A stretch of 30,303 bases of DNA from the NCBI GenBank assembly GCA_900660155.1, contig CABFPE010000236.1:390083-420385 (forward strand), in the 5' to 3' direction. The translations under genes were made by a program, and so were the position numbers. The notes below the pieces were generated by a model. The model was not told where the DNA came from. It did no database searches and saw only the letters and a program-made list of their open reading frames with translations. Each line of letters starts with the position of its first letter. Positions within the stretch are counted from its first letter, which is position 1. Positions 9,727 through 20,112 of this stretch are shown piece by piece. Source of the DNA: Hofstenia miamia. Its lineage: Eukaryota; Xenacoelomorpha; Acoela; Hofsteniidae.

Positions 9727-10575
9727 GTGTTACAATCATCAATGTTGACAGGGATGTTCCAACGCCATCTTAGGGTGATCTCAGGTAAATTGCTTATCAT
9801 TATAATAGCTGTCAGCAGTTGCAAGATTATTCACAATTATAGGAGGTGGTGTTTTTGAGTAACAATTTTTATTAGTTTCTAGCAAGAAATTTATTAGTGT
9901 TTGCACAGCTCTGTATATTTTCCTTGTTTATTCATGCAGCTACATATTTTTGCTATTATGCATGACAGTTTTCATAGTTAGCCAATTATGGAAAAAAATC
10001 AGAGCTATATTACATTTTGCAAATGAATAAAGTTGCTCAAATTTTCTTTTGTAAAAAATTCAATGCATTTCTATTTGCTTAGTGCATTTTTATATTAACT
10101 GTAATATAATTTGTTTTCACTAATATATACAGGTTTTCAGAATACAAAGTNGTGTTACAATCATCAATGTTGACAGGGATGTTCCAACGCCATCTTAGGG
10201 TGATCTCAGGTAAATTGCTTATCATTATAATAGCTGTCAGCAGTTGCAAGATTATTCACAATTATAGGAGGTGGTGTTTTTGAGTAACAATTTTTATTAG
10301 TTTCTAGCAAGAAATTTATTAGTGTTTGCACAGCTCTGTATATTTTCCTTGTTTATTCATGCAGCTACATATTTTTGCTATTATGCATGACAGTTTTCAT
10401 AGTTAGCCAATTATGGAAAAAAATCAGAGCTATATTACATTTTGCAAATGAATAAAGTTGCTCAAATTTTCTTTTGTAAAAAATTCAATGCATTTCTATT
10501 TGCTTAGTGCATTTTTATATTAACTGTAATATAATTTGTTTTCACTAATATATACAGGTTTTCAGAATACAAAGT
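9727..10575. repeat. 424-bp direct duplication around a single N, probable assembly artefact
   Basis: Bases 9727-10150 and 10152-10575 appear identical from GTGTTACAATC to AATACAAAGT. A single N at 10151 is the only base between them. The duplication starts and stops exactly at the N, as when two overlapping contig ends are scaffolded without being merged. The unit itself is AT-rich with no recognised coding content. Confidence 0.85.
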
Positions 10576-11037
10576 GGAAAAATGGCTCCCCAAGCTTAAA
10601 CATTGCATACATGTGAAATATAGCACATTTAATAATTGTATATGAATTATCTTTTTGTGCAAGCTGCCTTTTGTTGAGTTTCACATTTTCAAATCTACCA
10701 CTCTTACACAGGATATCATTACATGCAGCAAAATATTTTTGTAGGGAATGATAACATTTTAGGTCATTATCCACTGCTATGTAGCTGATGTATTAGAATG
10801 CATAGAAATTGATAAATTTGCTTTGCTAAATTAGAATCACTCCCACATTGAGTTCGACCTTCTAAATGTATACATTTTTCTACATGGGTGAAAAAGTTAG
10901 TACATCAATTCCGCTTTATCCATATCCTGGTGGACAGCTGATTTTTGTCCGGACCATGTGAATTTGAAAATTTATACTCTGATATTATTGAAAATATTTA
11001 ATTTATGGCTGAGCTAGGTTGTTGCAAAGATGGAAAC
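10576..11037. other. Intergenic, nothing recognised
   Basis: AT-rich. A minus-strand open frame of about 70 codons (10562-10774) has no recognisable motif and I do not call it a gene. Confidence 0.5.
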
Positions 11038-11280
11038 GTAATGGAAACGATTTCTATTTTTGATAATTTTCTAAAATACTGTTTTAATGGGTGTGACGTG
11101 TGAACGCCAGAATCTATCCAGTTTGAAATTTGGAATACTTTTTTAAATTATAATAATTTCTACTTGTAAATTTTATGAACGAAATGAACTAGAGTTTTTT
11201 AATTAAGTTTTTAAATGTTTTATTGTTAAGAAAATACAATTTATTGTAGCATAGTCATGTGCAAACCATTACACGAAATA
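11038..11280 (+). repeat. Receptor downstream repeat, copy 3
   Basis: Closely resembles 9395-9650: ATTTCTATTTTTGATAA, TTTTAATGGGTGTGACGTG, CAGAATCTATCCA, TTTGAAATTTGGAATA, TTAAATTATAATAATTTCTA, ATGAACGAAATGAACTAG and GTCATGTGCAAACCATTA occur in order. No receptor coding remnant precedes it within a few hundred bases, so either the coding part has been lost or this segment spreads on its own. Confidence 0.75.
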
Positions 11281-12987
11281 TTTTTTGCTATGGAATATTT
11301 CTGTCGCAAGATGATATATGAAAATTGATTTCACGTGCTATCTTAATACATGGCATAAAATATATTTTTAGTGATTGCTCTAAATTGGCATGCATTTTTA
11401 TGCCATCATGAAATCTTTCTGAATGACGAAGCAATATGAATTGTAGTGCTGCCTTTCTTTAAAAGAAATGTTTGCTAGATTTTGGGGCAATTTGCATTTT
11501 ATTCACCCATCTATTTTCTTGAGAAGGCATAGAAAAAGTATTTTTAGCGATTTCTTTAAATTGGTCTGATTTGATGACAGCATATAATAGCAAAATAGCG
11601 TATATAATTATGGGTAAAAAAATTTAGTAAATGTGCTGTATTATTCAATGGCAATGAAACATGATGTCTAGTAATTAAAAGGCAAATCACTGAGAATTTT
11701 GTGAAGCAAATGTGAATTATTAATGCATCAAAATAATGAAAAACAAGATGCATAAAATCAACTAATAAAAATTTGATTGTTACTTAAATATTAAAATTTA
11801 AACATGTTCGTTAAATGAGAAATGTTCTAATAAAAATAAATTCAAAAATAGAAAAGTATGCTACACGCCTTGTTATTAGGTGTATTTTAAATCAGCAACT
11901 ATCTTCAACTCAACAAGCTGATTAGCCATTAATTTGATTTATTCTTTTATGCTATGCAAAGTATCAGTTCGCCCCTATTAATATTTAATATGTCATGTCA
12001 TCTATTGTTCAAATGATTGTAGATGATGTATCTCTATGCATTTGAATTCCCACTGGTACAACTATGAACCTGCAAATATATCTAGCTAAATCAGCTAAAA
12101 TTCCATGATGAGCTTTCTCTTCTCTTATCCAAGTGTGTAATTATTTCTAAATGCTTAAGCAAACATGGCTAATATCTTCATTTCTACAACAATAAAACAT
12201 CATTCAAAGTATTTACACAGCAAAACTTGCTAAGAATTTTTGCAATTGGGATAAAAAATCATAAATTCATATTGTATTAGTCAACATAGTGAAATGAAAA
12301 TGTATAAAATCACTTTACTATGGTATAAAATTGATTATTAACTGGAAGTTTAATACATATTCAGTTAATAAATCAACAAGACACTAAGTAAAAGATTTAA
12401 TATTGGTTAAAAATTTAAAATTTACTACATCTTTGTTTAAGATACAATAGCAAGGAAGCAATAAATATTCAAACATATTACAAAGCACATAAGTGATGAT
12501 AGCAAAAAAACTAAATTCAAAATCAAAATCATACCATGACTTTACATGTAGTCATAATAAAATAAAAATATACTGGTAGCATGAATTTGTTGAAAAATAT
12601 CATCGGTTCCAAAATGCCCATTAAAGGTAGACAAAATTGCAAAGTTTGAGCAAATATTGGTAGTGAATTTTATCAAAGAAGGAATAATATAATATAATGG
12701 GCCCTATCATATTATATTCAAAATTTTACCTGAACATCTTACCACCTGTAGAAATAAATATTTCGGTCGAACTCTCTAGTTATTGCAAATCAATATGGTT
12801 TCATATCTAAAGCTGATTCGTTCAATTTCGTGCCTGCTTCTCCTGTCACTTGCTTTCCAAAATTTTGTAAAAATTATATTATTGCTCTTGTTGGAATAAG
12901 TCATTTCTATCACAGTTCTTATAGTATCTTGCAGTGTATTTGTTGAGAATAAGCCAAACAATTTTACATTATGCTCTAAATGGAGGT
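11281..12987. other. AT-rich intergenic DNA, nothing recognised
   Basis: About 1.7 kb without a convincing gene. One imperfect inverted repeat lies at about 12687-12720, where AATATAATAT and ATATTATATT flank a GGGCCC centre. Confidence 0.5.
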
Positions 12988-13345
12988 GTGTGGGTCCTGT
13001 ATCCTGGTTCCTGGTTCCGGTCCTGTATTTGGTGCCGCAGGGACTTGAACCAGATATCGGGACCAAAATTGCTATTTCGGGACTAGATACGGGACGGGAC
13101 GGGACCAAATACCTATATCTGTATGACATCAAGAATATGTTTAGTATTAATTTCATCAGTGACTTTGATGTGTTACGCTTCAGACACATATTTTAGGTGG
13201 CTATGCTTTGTTACATTGTATATTTTCGTTATCAAGTAAAAAATTTCTAAGTTTATATGTGATAGCAAAATTAAAGACGCCAATGACTACCAGGTCAAAC
13301 ATGGACCGGAACCAAAATTAACTTTTCCGAACCGGAACCCCACAC
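12988..13345. repeat. Short GC-rich-ended inverted-repeat element
   Basis: A G/C-rich island in AT-rich DNA. The left end reads GTGTGTGGGTCC and contains GGTTCCGGTCC. The right end read in reverse starts GTGTGGGGTTCCGG and also contains GGTTCCGGTCC at a similar distance in. GGGAC and GGTTCC motifs recur inside, including GGGAC repeated three times near 13091-13105. This is the form of a non-autonomous DNA transposon with subterminal repeats. I could not see a clear target duplication, so the class is uncertain. Confidence 0.45.
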
Positions 13346-13346
13346 T

Positions 13347-13564
13347 TCTTGCTTTAAAGTGCATTTTGACGTAACAGCTCGAGTTCAATATGTTTCTAAC
13401 CCTAAGAGGTTGCATCATATATTTAGCATTGTTTCAGTCGTACATATTGCTGAAAATAATCTAGGCTGCTTTAAATAAATCAGCCAGGCATGAAATATTT
13501 GATTAATTTTATTGGATTGTGTATTACCCAATCATGTTCCTAGTAATCAATTTAATTATTTAAT
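13347..13564 (+). other. 5' flank of receptor gene 2
   Basis: AT-rich and without coding signal. It should hold the gene 2 promoter and 5' untranslated region, but I see no core-promoter motif I would defend. Confidence 0.35.
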
Positions 13565-13868
13565 ATGATTCCTTGGTTTCTATTGCTGCTTGCTTCTAGA
13601 AATTTCCTTCATATTTCATCACGTGAGATATTAATCGTATTTGTTTCTGAAAATGAAGATAAAGATATATACAAAGGAGCTAAGTTTGCGGAAGAACTCC
13701 TACACACATCATTTTCTCATTTGCAGAATCAAACATACACTTTTCATTACATCTTTGACCATGGAACTGAAAGTCTAGCGGTTAAAAAAATTTTTGGTGT
13801 TTCCATAAACGGCAAACAGATTTCTGCGGTGATTGGATCAGAAACAACCGCTTCATCCGTAATATTAG
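13565..13868 (+). CDS. GABA-B-like class C GPCR, gene 2, exon 1
   Basis: Encodes the amino terminus of the second receptor. The ATG at 13565 opens a hydrophobic segment (MIPWFLLLLA) that can act as a signal peptide. It is followed by the first strand and helix of a Venus-flytrap domain (EILIVFVSEN, GAKFAEELL), a YTF/HYIFD stretch typical of ANF-receptor domains, and AVIGSETTASSVIL, the conserved first-lobe loop. The exon ends with the first base of a codon at 13868, followed by GTAGTT, a good donor site. Joining to the AG acceptor at 20111-20112 completes the codon as GAT and keeps the frame, giving a protein of 705 residues with exon 2. The open frame beyond the donor soon stops, as expected for intron. 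Confidence 0.8.
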
Positions 13869-14211
13869 GTAGTTTAATTTTTCAATTATTAGTATTATTC
13901 GATTTCAATAAATGAATAAAAAAATTATTATTCAATATAATTCTATTGTTCTCAAATGAAAATAATACTAAGTATTAAATAAAAATTCCTGGCACATCAC
14001 CAATGAGAGCCCACTCTTTAATGTTACCAGCAAATTTCTGACTCGTCTCCCTCCCCGATATAAATGGTGGTTGACAATTTAGCTAATCGTTTATTTTAAA
14101 TTTAATAAGTATTGGACGTTCTAGCTTCTGGGTATTAAAACATTCTTGCAAATCTGGTATATTACTATTTTATTACGTTGTGTGTGCTACGCTTTTTTGT
14201 CGAATTTTTAA

Positions 14212-14457
14212 TAGGGCGACACAACTCCGCCCTTTCTATTCTTACATCGCCCTTTATCCGCCTTTTTGAAAATACAATACAACAGAAAATTATTATTTTT
14301 TGTTACAAAAACAGCAAATATATGCTTCGATGTTTCTCGGGGTAAAGCAATTTATTCAATTTACCCTTATCCGTCTTTACTGAATTGTATTCCTCCGCTT
14401 TGAAAAAATTCCGCCGATTTCGCCCACATTGCCGTTTCCGCTCTTTGGGTTGCCCTA
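14212..14457. mobile_element. hAT-like non-autonomous element (MITE)
   Basis: Ends TAGGGCGACAC at the left and TAGGGCAACCC on the opposite strand at the right. The flanks are ATTTTTAA (14204-14211) and ATGATTAA (14458-14465), six of eight bases alike and both fitting the hAT target pattern nTnnnnAn. The inside repeats CCGCC, CGCC and CCCTTT motifs several times, which look like subterminal transposase-binding repeats. It has no coding capacity. Confidence 0.6.
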
Positions 14458-15383
14458 ATGATTAAACTCATTCGAATAGCATTGTCCTATCTAATTTTTT
14501 AGTTCAGAGTTGCCCAGCTCTATGGTCTTGTCTTCTGCAGTTTTGCATTACGTGTAATTTCTTTGTTTTTTACTATAGACAAGCCTGGTGTTACTGAATT
14601 CGCCAATAGTGAAAGACTCTCCATACACCTAAAGAAAGTGTATGTACATCTATTACTAAAAAATTCGGCACTAGTGAAAACCCCATAATAGTGAAAAATT
14701 ATTATTCGGTTATATTGAAAGGCTTGTTTTTTTAATGAATGGGCTTTGTATTCTTTTTCATTGTGTATTATAAGCAATAATTGATGCCCTGATTTATACA
14801 ATATATGTAGGTACATGTACACATACAACTCATACCATATTTTGCAAAGTGTAGTTCATGCACATACACTTTACATGCTGTTGGTATGTATGTGAACAAT
14901 GAAAATTTTTTGTATTCGTCAATAGTAAATGCTTAAGCATGCAATGGAGGTATTACTGAACCCTATTGTATGCTGAAAAAGTTTTTGACTGTCTATTTAG
15001 ATGATCTTTTATTCTTCTTCTAAAGTGACGAAAAATTTCACCAAAATTATTTAATTACAATAATGCTAAGAGTGATAAACTATTAATACGTTTTAGAGTG
15101 TGAGTTCTTATAATATAGAAATCATAGTGGTCTGAAATTGGAAACATTAGGACAAGCTACGGAGTTGCACTGGATTGTGATTACATAGAAGAATGAATTT
15201 CTTGGAATAAAAATATCTTGTAATTTCATTGTTTGTAGATCCTGGTGAAAATTAACAAATTAAGTCTTTCAAAAGACTAGGTTTTTATCTTATTAATTAA
15301 TCACGAAAAGCATCATCATGATAATTGTAATTATTTTCTCGGCCAATTATGCATATTAAAAATTCAGGTCATACAGTAACATT
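14458..15383. other. Intron sequence, nothing firm
   Basis: Short repeated words such as AATTCG(C)CAATAGTGAA and CACTAGTGAAAACC occur at 14597-14700, with a related TATTCGTCAATAGTAAA near 14912. This hints at an old repeat, possibly a pogo-type end, but I could not delimit it. Confidence 0.35.
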
Positions 15384-16097
15384 CAGGGCTATCTCAAATT
15401 CAATTTTTTACAAAAAATCAAATTATGAAAATTCATATTTCAAATCAAACTTTGAAGGCTAAAGAGCAAGCATTGATTTTCAATTTTTTGGCAAAATTTT
15501 TTACATCAACACTTAATTGATTTTTTCCTATACTATTGTATGTTAAAATTCTATTTAAAAATTGAAAAATATTGTGTCCAAAATATTAATATTTAAATTA
15601 CTTTGTTAAACTTTTAGTGAAAACATCTGACAGACATTAATAAATTCCTTATATAAAACTCTGGGACTTATAGTACGTTTCATAAACCACCGCATTTTGC
15701 ACTATGTGTCCATCATGACCACATATGTATGTCTCTCAATTTTGCTGATTTATCTGGATTAACTCAATTAGCAATTTCAACATTTTTCAACATTTTTAAA
15801 AATTACAGGGCATTTCATGAAATTTAATGTTAAAGTATAAAACCTAGGTAAGCTCTGGATCAGATGTATTTGAGCAGACCTTCTGCTAGATGTATATTTA
15901 ATTACACTTTGCAGTCTAATAAATATTTTGCATGTAAGAAATTTTCAGAGAAATTTCAAACTTGAAGTCAAATTTTCAAACTTTCAAATTTCAAATCAAA
16001 TTTTGAATTAAATAATTCAAATATTCAAATTTTCAATTCAAGGTTTGAAAGGTATTCAAATTTCAAACTTCATTTTCGTCAAACTTTGAAAGCCCTC
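15384..16097. mobile_element. Candidate hAT-like element with TTTGAA subterminal repeats
   Basis: The left end CAGGGCTATC and the right end in reverse GAGGGCTTTC match at eight of ten bases. The flanking octamers GTAACATT (15376-15383) and TTAACAGT (16098-16105) match at six of eight. The interior, especially 15960-16090, is crowded with TTCAAA/TTTGAA words in both orientations. No transposase frame is visible. This is a plausible non-autonomous element but old and degenerate. Confidence 0.4.
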
Positions 16098-16105
16098 TTA
16101 ACAGT

Positions 16106-16442
16106 AGATTAAAGTTAGTTAACTCCTGATGAATTCTTGCTACCGTTGAAGAAATGCTTAAGTTAGTTATACATCTCAAGCCAGTCCGTATTTGAGTACG
16201 GTCCAGAAATATTCCTTCCAATATTGATCTGCAAAAGCATGTGTATTTCTACTACTATTAATCTAGTAACTGTTTTGTAGGATATTTGTTGTAAATAAAT
16301 CATTCAAATACCGGAGGCGAAAAAATTTCAAATTTCACAATTATAAATAGACAAAAAACATCAAAATCACTCTATTTGTATTCATTAATTATTGTAGCAT
16401 CTCGTAAACTCTCCATCAATTTCCCAATAAATTTTCAAATTT
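16106..16442. other. Intron sequence, nothing recognised
   Basis: About 340 bases of AT-rich DNA with no gene or repeat boundary that I can support. Confidence 0.4.
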
Positions 16443-16475
16443 CTGAAGATGATTAAGTTATAGGAGAAAACGTTG
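16443..16475 (+). other. Penelope-type terminal hairpin motif
   Basis: CTGAAGATGATTAAG, a short A-rich segment and then GAAAACGTT. The CTGANGA ... GAAA arrangement is the framework of the hammerhead-like motifs reported in Penelope-like elements. The same arrangement is seen on the minus strand at 23051-23078. Here the middle cannot form a good stem, so it is a relic. A (TA)n tract follows after about 15 bases. Confidence 0.4.
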
Positions 16476-16479
16476 AATA

Positions 16480-16489
<10 letters not shown>

Positions 16490-16516
<27 letters not shown>
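16490..16516. repeat. (TA)n microsatellite at the 5' junction of a Penelope-like element
   Basis: Uninterrupted TA units. The reverse-transcriptase reading frame of the following element begins directly after the tract. Confidence 0.95.
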
Positions 16517-17520
16517 CTAAGCTTTTATTATTAGCTTCATCAAACATTTATTTTTTGTTTGAAAATAAAGTGTATATACAACATGATGGGATGGCGATGG
16601 GTTCTCTATTAGGTCCAACGTTTGCCAATTTCGTAATGGATTTAATCGAAAAGACTTTTCTAAACTTAAGAAAACCACCAATTTATTACAAACGTTTTGT
16701 TGATGATATTTTTTGTTTGATGGAAAACGATGATCATGCATCAATGTTTCTTTCTTACATTAATTCGCAATTAAGTGAAATTAAATTTACTTGTGAATAT
16801 GAAAAAGAAGATTCAATACATTTTTTAGATGCAACATTGAAGAAAACATCAATGGGATTTGAAATATCTGCTTTTAGAAAACCTACTAACACCGGATTAT
16901 ATATAGCATTTCAATCATACTGTGATAATAAGTATAAACATTCAATTCCGAAAAACATGTTTATAAGACCTGTTTTACTATCATCTAACTACAATGTGCT
17001 TCAAAGACTTTTGATAAAATATTTGAAAATCTAAGATCTAATGGGTATCCTGAAAAATTATTGCAAAAAACATCAAAAGAAGCTCTAACATCCTCTTCAT
17101 TAAAATACAATTTACAAGAACACAAAGATAATATATTTTGGAAAGTACCTTTTATTAAACCTCACAAATCACGTTTTAAAAAATCTATATATAATTTAAA
17201 TAGAAAACTAAGGAAATCAAGAATTATACCAATTTTAAATTCGGAAAAAACATCAAATGTAATTCGTAACAAAGATCTAATTCAAAAACCTTTGGTTTCA
17301 TCAATTGCTTAGAAATATAATTGTCAGAAGTGTGACAGCTTCTACATGGGTGAAACCAAAAGACATTTGAAGACACGAATTCAAGAACATCTCTATGGAC
17401 ACTTACAATCCGAAATTTATATGCACTCAAAAATACATAAAGTATCAACATCTGACTTTAATGTTTTAATGAAACACAAATGCACCAAGATCGCAGAATG
17501 AATTTATATTAAGGAACAAT

Positions 17521-17525
<5 letters not shown>
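16517..17525 (+). pseudogene. Penelope-like element: reverse transcriptase and GIY-YIG endonuclease, 5'-truncated and broken
   Basis: Retroelement polyprotein whose family joins a reverse transcriptase to a GIY-YIG nuclease. It opens inside the reverse transcriptase (SSNIYF, then DGMAMGSLLGPTFAN), followed by the catalytic YKRFVDDIF with aspartates at 16702-16707, and FLDATLKK and FRKPTN blocks. A frameshift near 17010-17060 leads to the thumb region (NGYPEKLL). A stop at about 17310 stands where a residue is expected before YNCQKC. The nuclease signature YMGETKRHLKTRIQEH follows, and another stop lies near 17499. The reading direction is continuous through all blocks, so it is one element. 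It is bounded on both sides by (TA)n and sits in the gene 2 intron, in sense orientation. Confidence 0.88.

Positions 17526-17552
<27 letters not shown>
17526..17552. repeat. (TA)n microsatellite at the 3' junction of a Penelope-like element
   Basis: Uninterrupted TA units immediately after the last Penelope-derived codons (IKEQLYKY). Confidence 0.95.
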
Positions 17553-18585
17553 AGAAAGGATAAAGCTCTGCTAGTATATCTAATAGTATGCTAATAATAT
17601 TAGTAAGCAGTTGTTATAAAACATAAGTAGTTTAGTAATGATTTATTAATTTTAATTTTTTCTGGTTGCTGACAACAGAGGATTTTTCAATTAATTCAAT
17701 TATTATAAAAAAAGAAAAACACAAAATTTGAGGTATTTATATGGCTAATATCGTTTTATTTTAATAATCAGGCAAAATTGTATTGTGTGGTTTCTTAATC
17801 TAATTTTCACTGTTTATATATTTTAGTATAATTTCAATCAATTTTAAAAAAGTAAATATTTTTTCTATCTTACATACATCGGAAGTATCAACATTGCTAG
17901 TGGGATTATGAAATAATGCTATTGTTCGGCAATTATTATAAAATAGAAAGTGATTAAAATTGTGTTTAGAGAAATTTCTCAAACTTTATATTTTATACAA
18001 TTCATTTCTATATCAAACGAATAATAGTAGTCAAACTTAACAATACTGGAAAGAAATTATTGAAATGTATAAATAGATAGGTGATTTTCTGTTAATTTAT
18101 TATATATAAAAATATTTTTAGGAACATTGTAAAGGTATCAAAATTCTAATCCTTTCCTAAAGTAGACCCTATTTACTTCTTCTTAAATATAATCTTCTCC
18201 ACTGTTTGAAAGTGTAAGAGACCATTATTTAATAAATCTTAGTAATCAAAAAAACAAAAAATGTATTTATATTTGGTTGAAAAATGTCTGGGATGTCGAA
18301 GACTTAATGTATATTCTTAGTTAGTTTTATAAGCTTAAGTGGTCTTTGAAATTGTTTGGAACAAATTGATAATGAATCGCTAATTAAGTTTTTAGTTTCC
18401 CACTTTGTAACCTATTAGTTGAAGACACTAGCAAAGTTTTTGCTTTAAAATAGAATCGTTTAATTTTCTTTTAACAATAATTCATTGACATTACTTGATT
18501 GAGTTGAGACTGGGATGTCTCTATCTCTAACCACTATCATTTAGGTTCCGACAATGAATTAGATCGACTTTAAACTAATTATTTA
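17553..18585. other. Intron sequence, nothing recognised
   Basis: About 1 kb of AT-rich DNA without a gene, terminal repeat or tandem array that I can support. Confidence 0.45.
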
Positions 18586-19152
18586 TTGTCCTTGCCAAAT
18601 GGGATCGGACAGGCAAAACTGAACCGTCAATCGAAACCGAATATTTCTTTTATAGGTTTTGTATGAGTTTTTTTAACCATTGTCAGATTGGTCAATTCAA
18701 GACTATTCCGACGCTATCTTTGGATTTTGTCAGTTGACAATAATGTACGAGATACCGTTTGTCAAACATGAGCTCTGCCCTGCTGAAAAAATTCTAATTG
18801 TGCGAGTCCATCAGTATTTCATTAAAGAAAAGCATTAAGGAAGGGCAGGATCTCAAAGACCAGTACGGAATCGTGTAGCTGAAGCGCTAGGATTCTCAAC
18901 AAATACTGTTGCTAGGACTATTGCTCAGTGGAACAAGAATAAGGATCCATCATTTTCAGATGAACCGGTCGTCAGAGGGAAACCCCCTGTATGCTACTCT
19001 GCTACTTTAACTAACTTTCTACGCCAAACTTTAAAGGCATTATTTGAAACATTCAATGTAGTTTCTAAAATATATGGATGCTTCAGCAAATTCGAAATTT
19101 TGTACTTATGACAACTGTTTAACCGGTGTCAGATCCCAAATGGCGAGGACAA
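18586..19152 (+). mobile_element. Tc1/mariner-type element, internally deleted
   Basis: Inverted ends TTGTCCTTGCCAAATGGGAT at the left and TTGTCCTCGCCATTTGGGAT read in reverse at the right, followed by a GACA word in both, define a 567-bp element. TA lies immediately outside each end (18584-18585 and 19153-19154). It holds only the DNA-binding part of a transposase. The catalytic region is missing, so this is a deletion derivative. Confidence 0.75.
18782..18992 (+). pseudogene. Transposase DNA-binding domain remnant
   Basis: One frame reads AEKILIVRVHQYF, then a TAA at 18836-18838, then VAEALGFSTNTVARTIAQWN, an obvious helix-turn-helix, and a basic RGKPP linker. This order of features is that of the amino-terminal half of IS630/Tc1/mariner transposases. 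No DD(E/D) core follows. Confidence 0.65.
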
Positions 19153-19154
19153 TA

Positions 19155-19482
19155 GTATTTAGTAGTAAATAATATGGTGTATGTGACTTCTACTGGTTTA
19201 CGGCTAAAATATTGATGAACTTCCAAATCAAATTATACCATTTGAAAATACATTCTTTACGTTTGTGTTGCATATTTGAATTATTTTCAAATTTGAAATG
19301 TTAAATTTTCTGAAACATATCTGAATGTATGCACACAAAAATATGAGAAATGTCTTTTCTAGTGTTATCTAAACTTCCGTCAGTAGACAGGAAAAGCACA
19401 TTGAGGTAACAGGTCGATTCACTGTAGCTGAAACGTAAACTCCAAAAATAAGGGTAGTCCATTTAGCTAAGTCGCTAAAGTC
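19155..19482. other. Intron sequence, nothing recognised
   Basis: AT-rich, with no supported feature. Confidence 0.4.
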
Positions 19483-19854
19483 CAGACTTGTCAATGAGCC
19501 GAGCTTCTCACGAGGCGAGTCGATACGAGCCGAGCTTGAGCACAGTATTTGATATACAACGAGCCCAAAACGAGCCTATTTTAGCCAAAGCAAGTTTATA
19601 GTTCTGCTTGTTAATTTGATTATGGAGATTTTTCTTATTTTTTGCAGTCAATATGCTTTTCCTATAATCTTATTTAAGAAATGTTTATTAAATAATAGGA
19701 AGAGCTATGTAAAAAATTCTTTGAGCACAATATTTTTAAAAAAATACCGAGCTAAAATGAGCCTCATTCAAAGATTTTATGTGGCGAGCCGAGCCGAACT
19801 TACACAAAATTTAAACGAGCCGAGCTTGGAAATGTCGGCTCGTTGACAAGTCTG
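19483..19854. mobile_element. hAT-like MITE with CGAGCC repeats
   Basis: Inverted ends CAGACTTGTCAATGAGCCGA and, in reverse from the right, CAGACTTGTCAACGAGCCGA enclose 372 bp. The flanking octamers CTAAAGTC (19475-19482) and CTACAGTC (19855-19862) match at seven of eight, a hAT-length target duplication. Both end regions contain many (C/T)GAGCC and GAGCTT words in an otherwise AT-rich sequence. The open frame at 19616-19846 is incidental. Confidence 0.75.
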
Positions 19855-19919
19855 CTACAGTCATATTTATCATTCTAAGTAATTTATCTAACATTTCGAG
19901 AATATTATTCTTTCTAGAC

Positions 19920-20066
19920 CAGGGGTAGGCAAAATCTGTCCCGCTATAGGTTTTCATGCGAACACTAGAGATTTATATATCATAACTTCTGTGCGGATAA
20001 TTTGTATCTGGTCAAATTGAAAACAGACTTTTCTAATTTCAAATGGAAACACTTTGCCCACCCCTG
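19920..20066. mobile_element. hAT MITE with perfect 8-bp target duplication
   Basis: 147 bp starting CAGGGGTAGGCAAA and ending TTTGCCCACCCCTG, the classic hAT terminal sequence. A perfect TTCTAGAC duplication flanks it at 19912-19919 and 20067-20074 and fits the hAT target consensus nTnnnnAn. The perfect duplication suggests a fairly recent insertion. It sits 46 bases before the splice acceptor of gene 2 exon 2, so it displaced the branch-point region. Confidence 0.92.
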
Positions 20067-20112
20067 TTCTAGACTTTAACTATAGATTATTACCAATTCT
20101 AAAATTATTTAG

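Larger units (their letters stand above)
13869..20112 (+). other. Intron of receptor gene 2
   Basis: A 6.2-kb phase-1 intron, GT at 13869 to AG at 20112. Most of it is transposon-derived: hAT-like elements at 14212-14457, 15384-16097, 19483-19854 and 19920-20066, a Penelope-like element at 16517-17525, and a mariner remnant at 18586-19152. The last hAT-like insertion ends 46 bases before the acceptor. The large exon of gene 1 begins at the equivalent position and phase. Confidence 0.75.

Noticed and set aside
10562..10774. Minus-strand 70-codon frame as a gene
   Set aside because: No motif, cysteine-rich only by chance, and it starts partly inside an assembly-duplicated AT-rich block.
12687..12720. 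AT-rich inverted repeat with a GGGCCC centre
   Set aside because: It is imperfect and short, and such structures are expected by chance in DNA this AT-rich.
12990..13196. Open frames on both strands over the GC-rich island
   Set aside because: Their residues (GPVSWFLVPV, TKYRTGTRNQ) are translations of the internal GGGAC/GGTTCC repeats. No conserved domain is seen.
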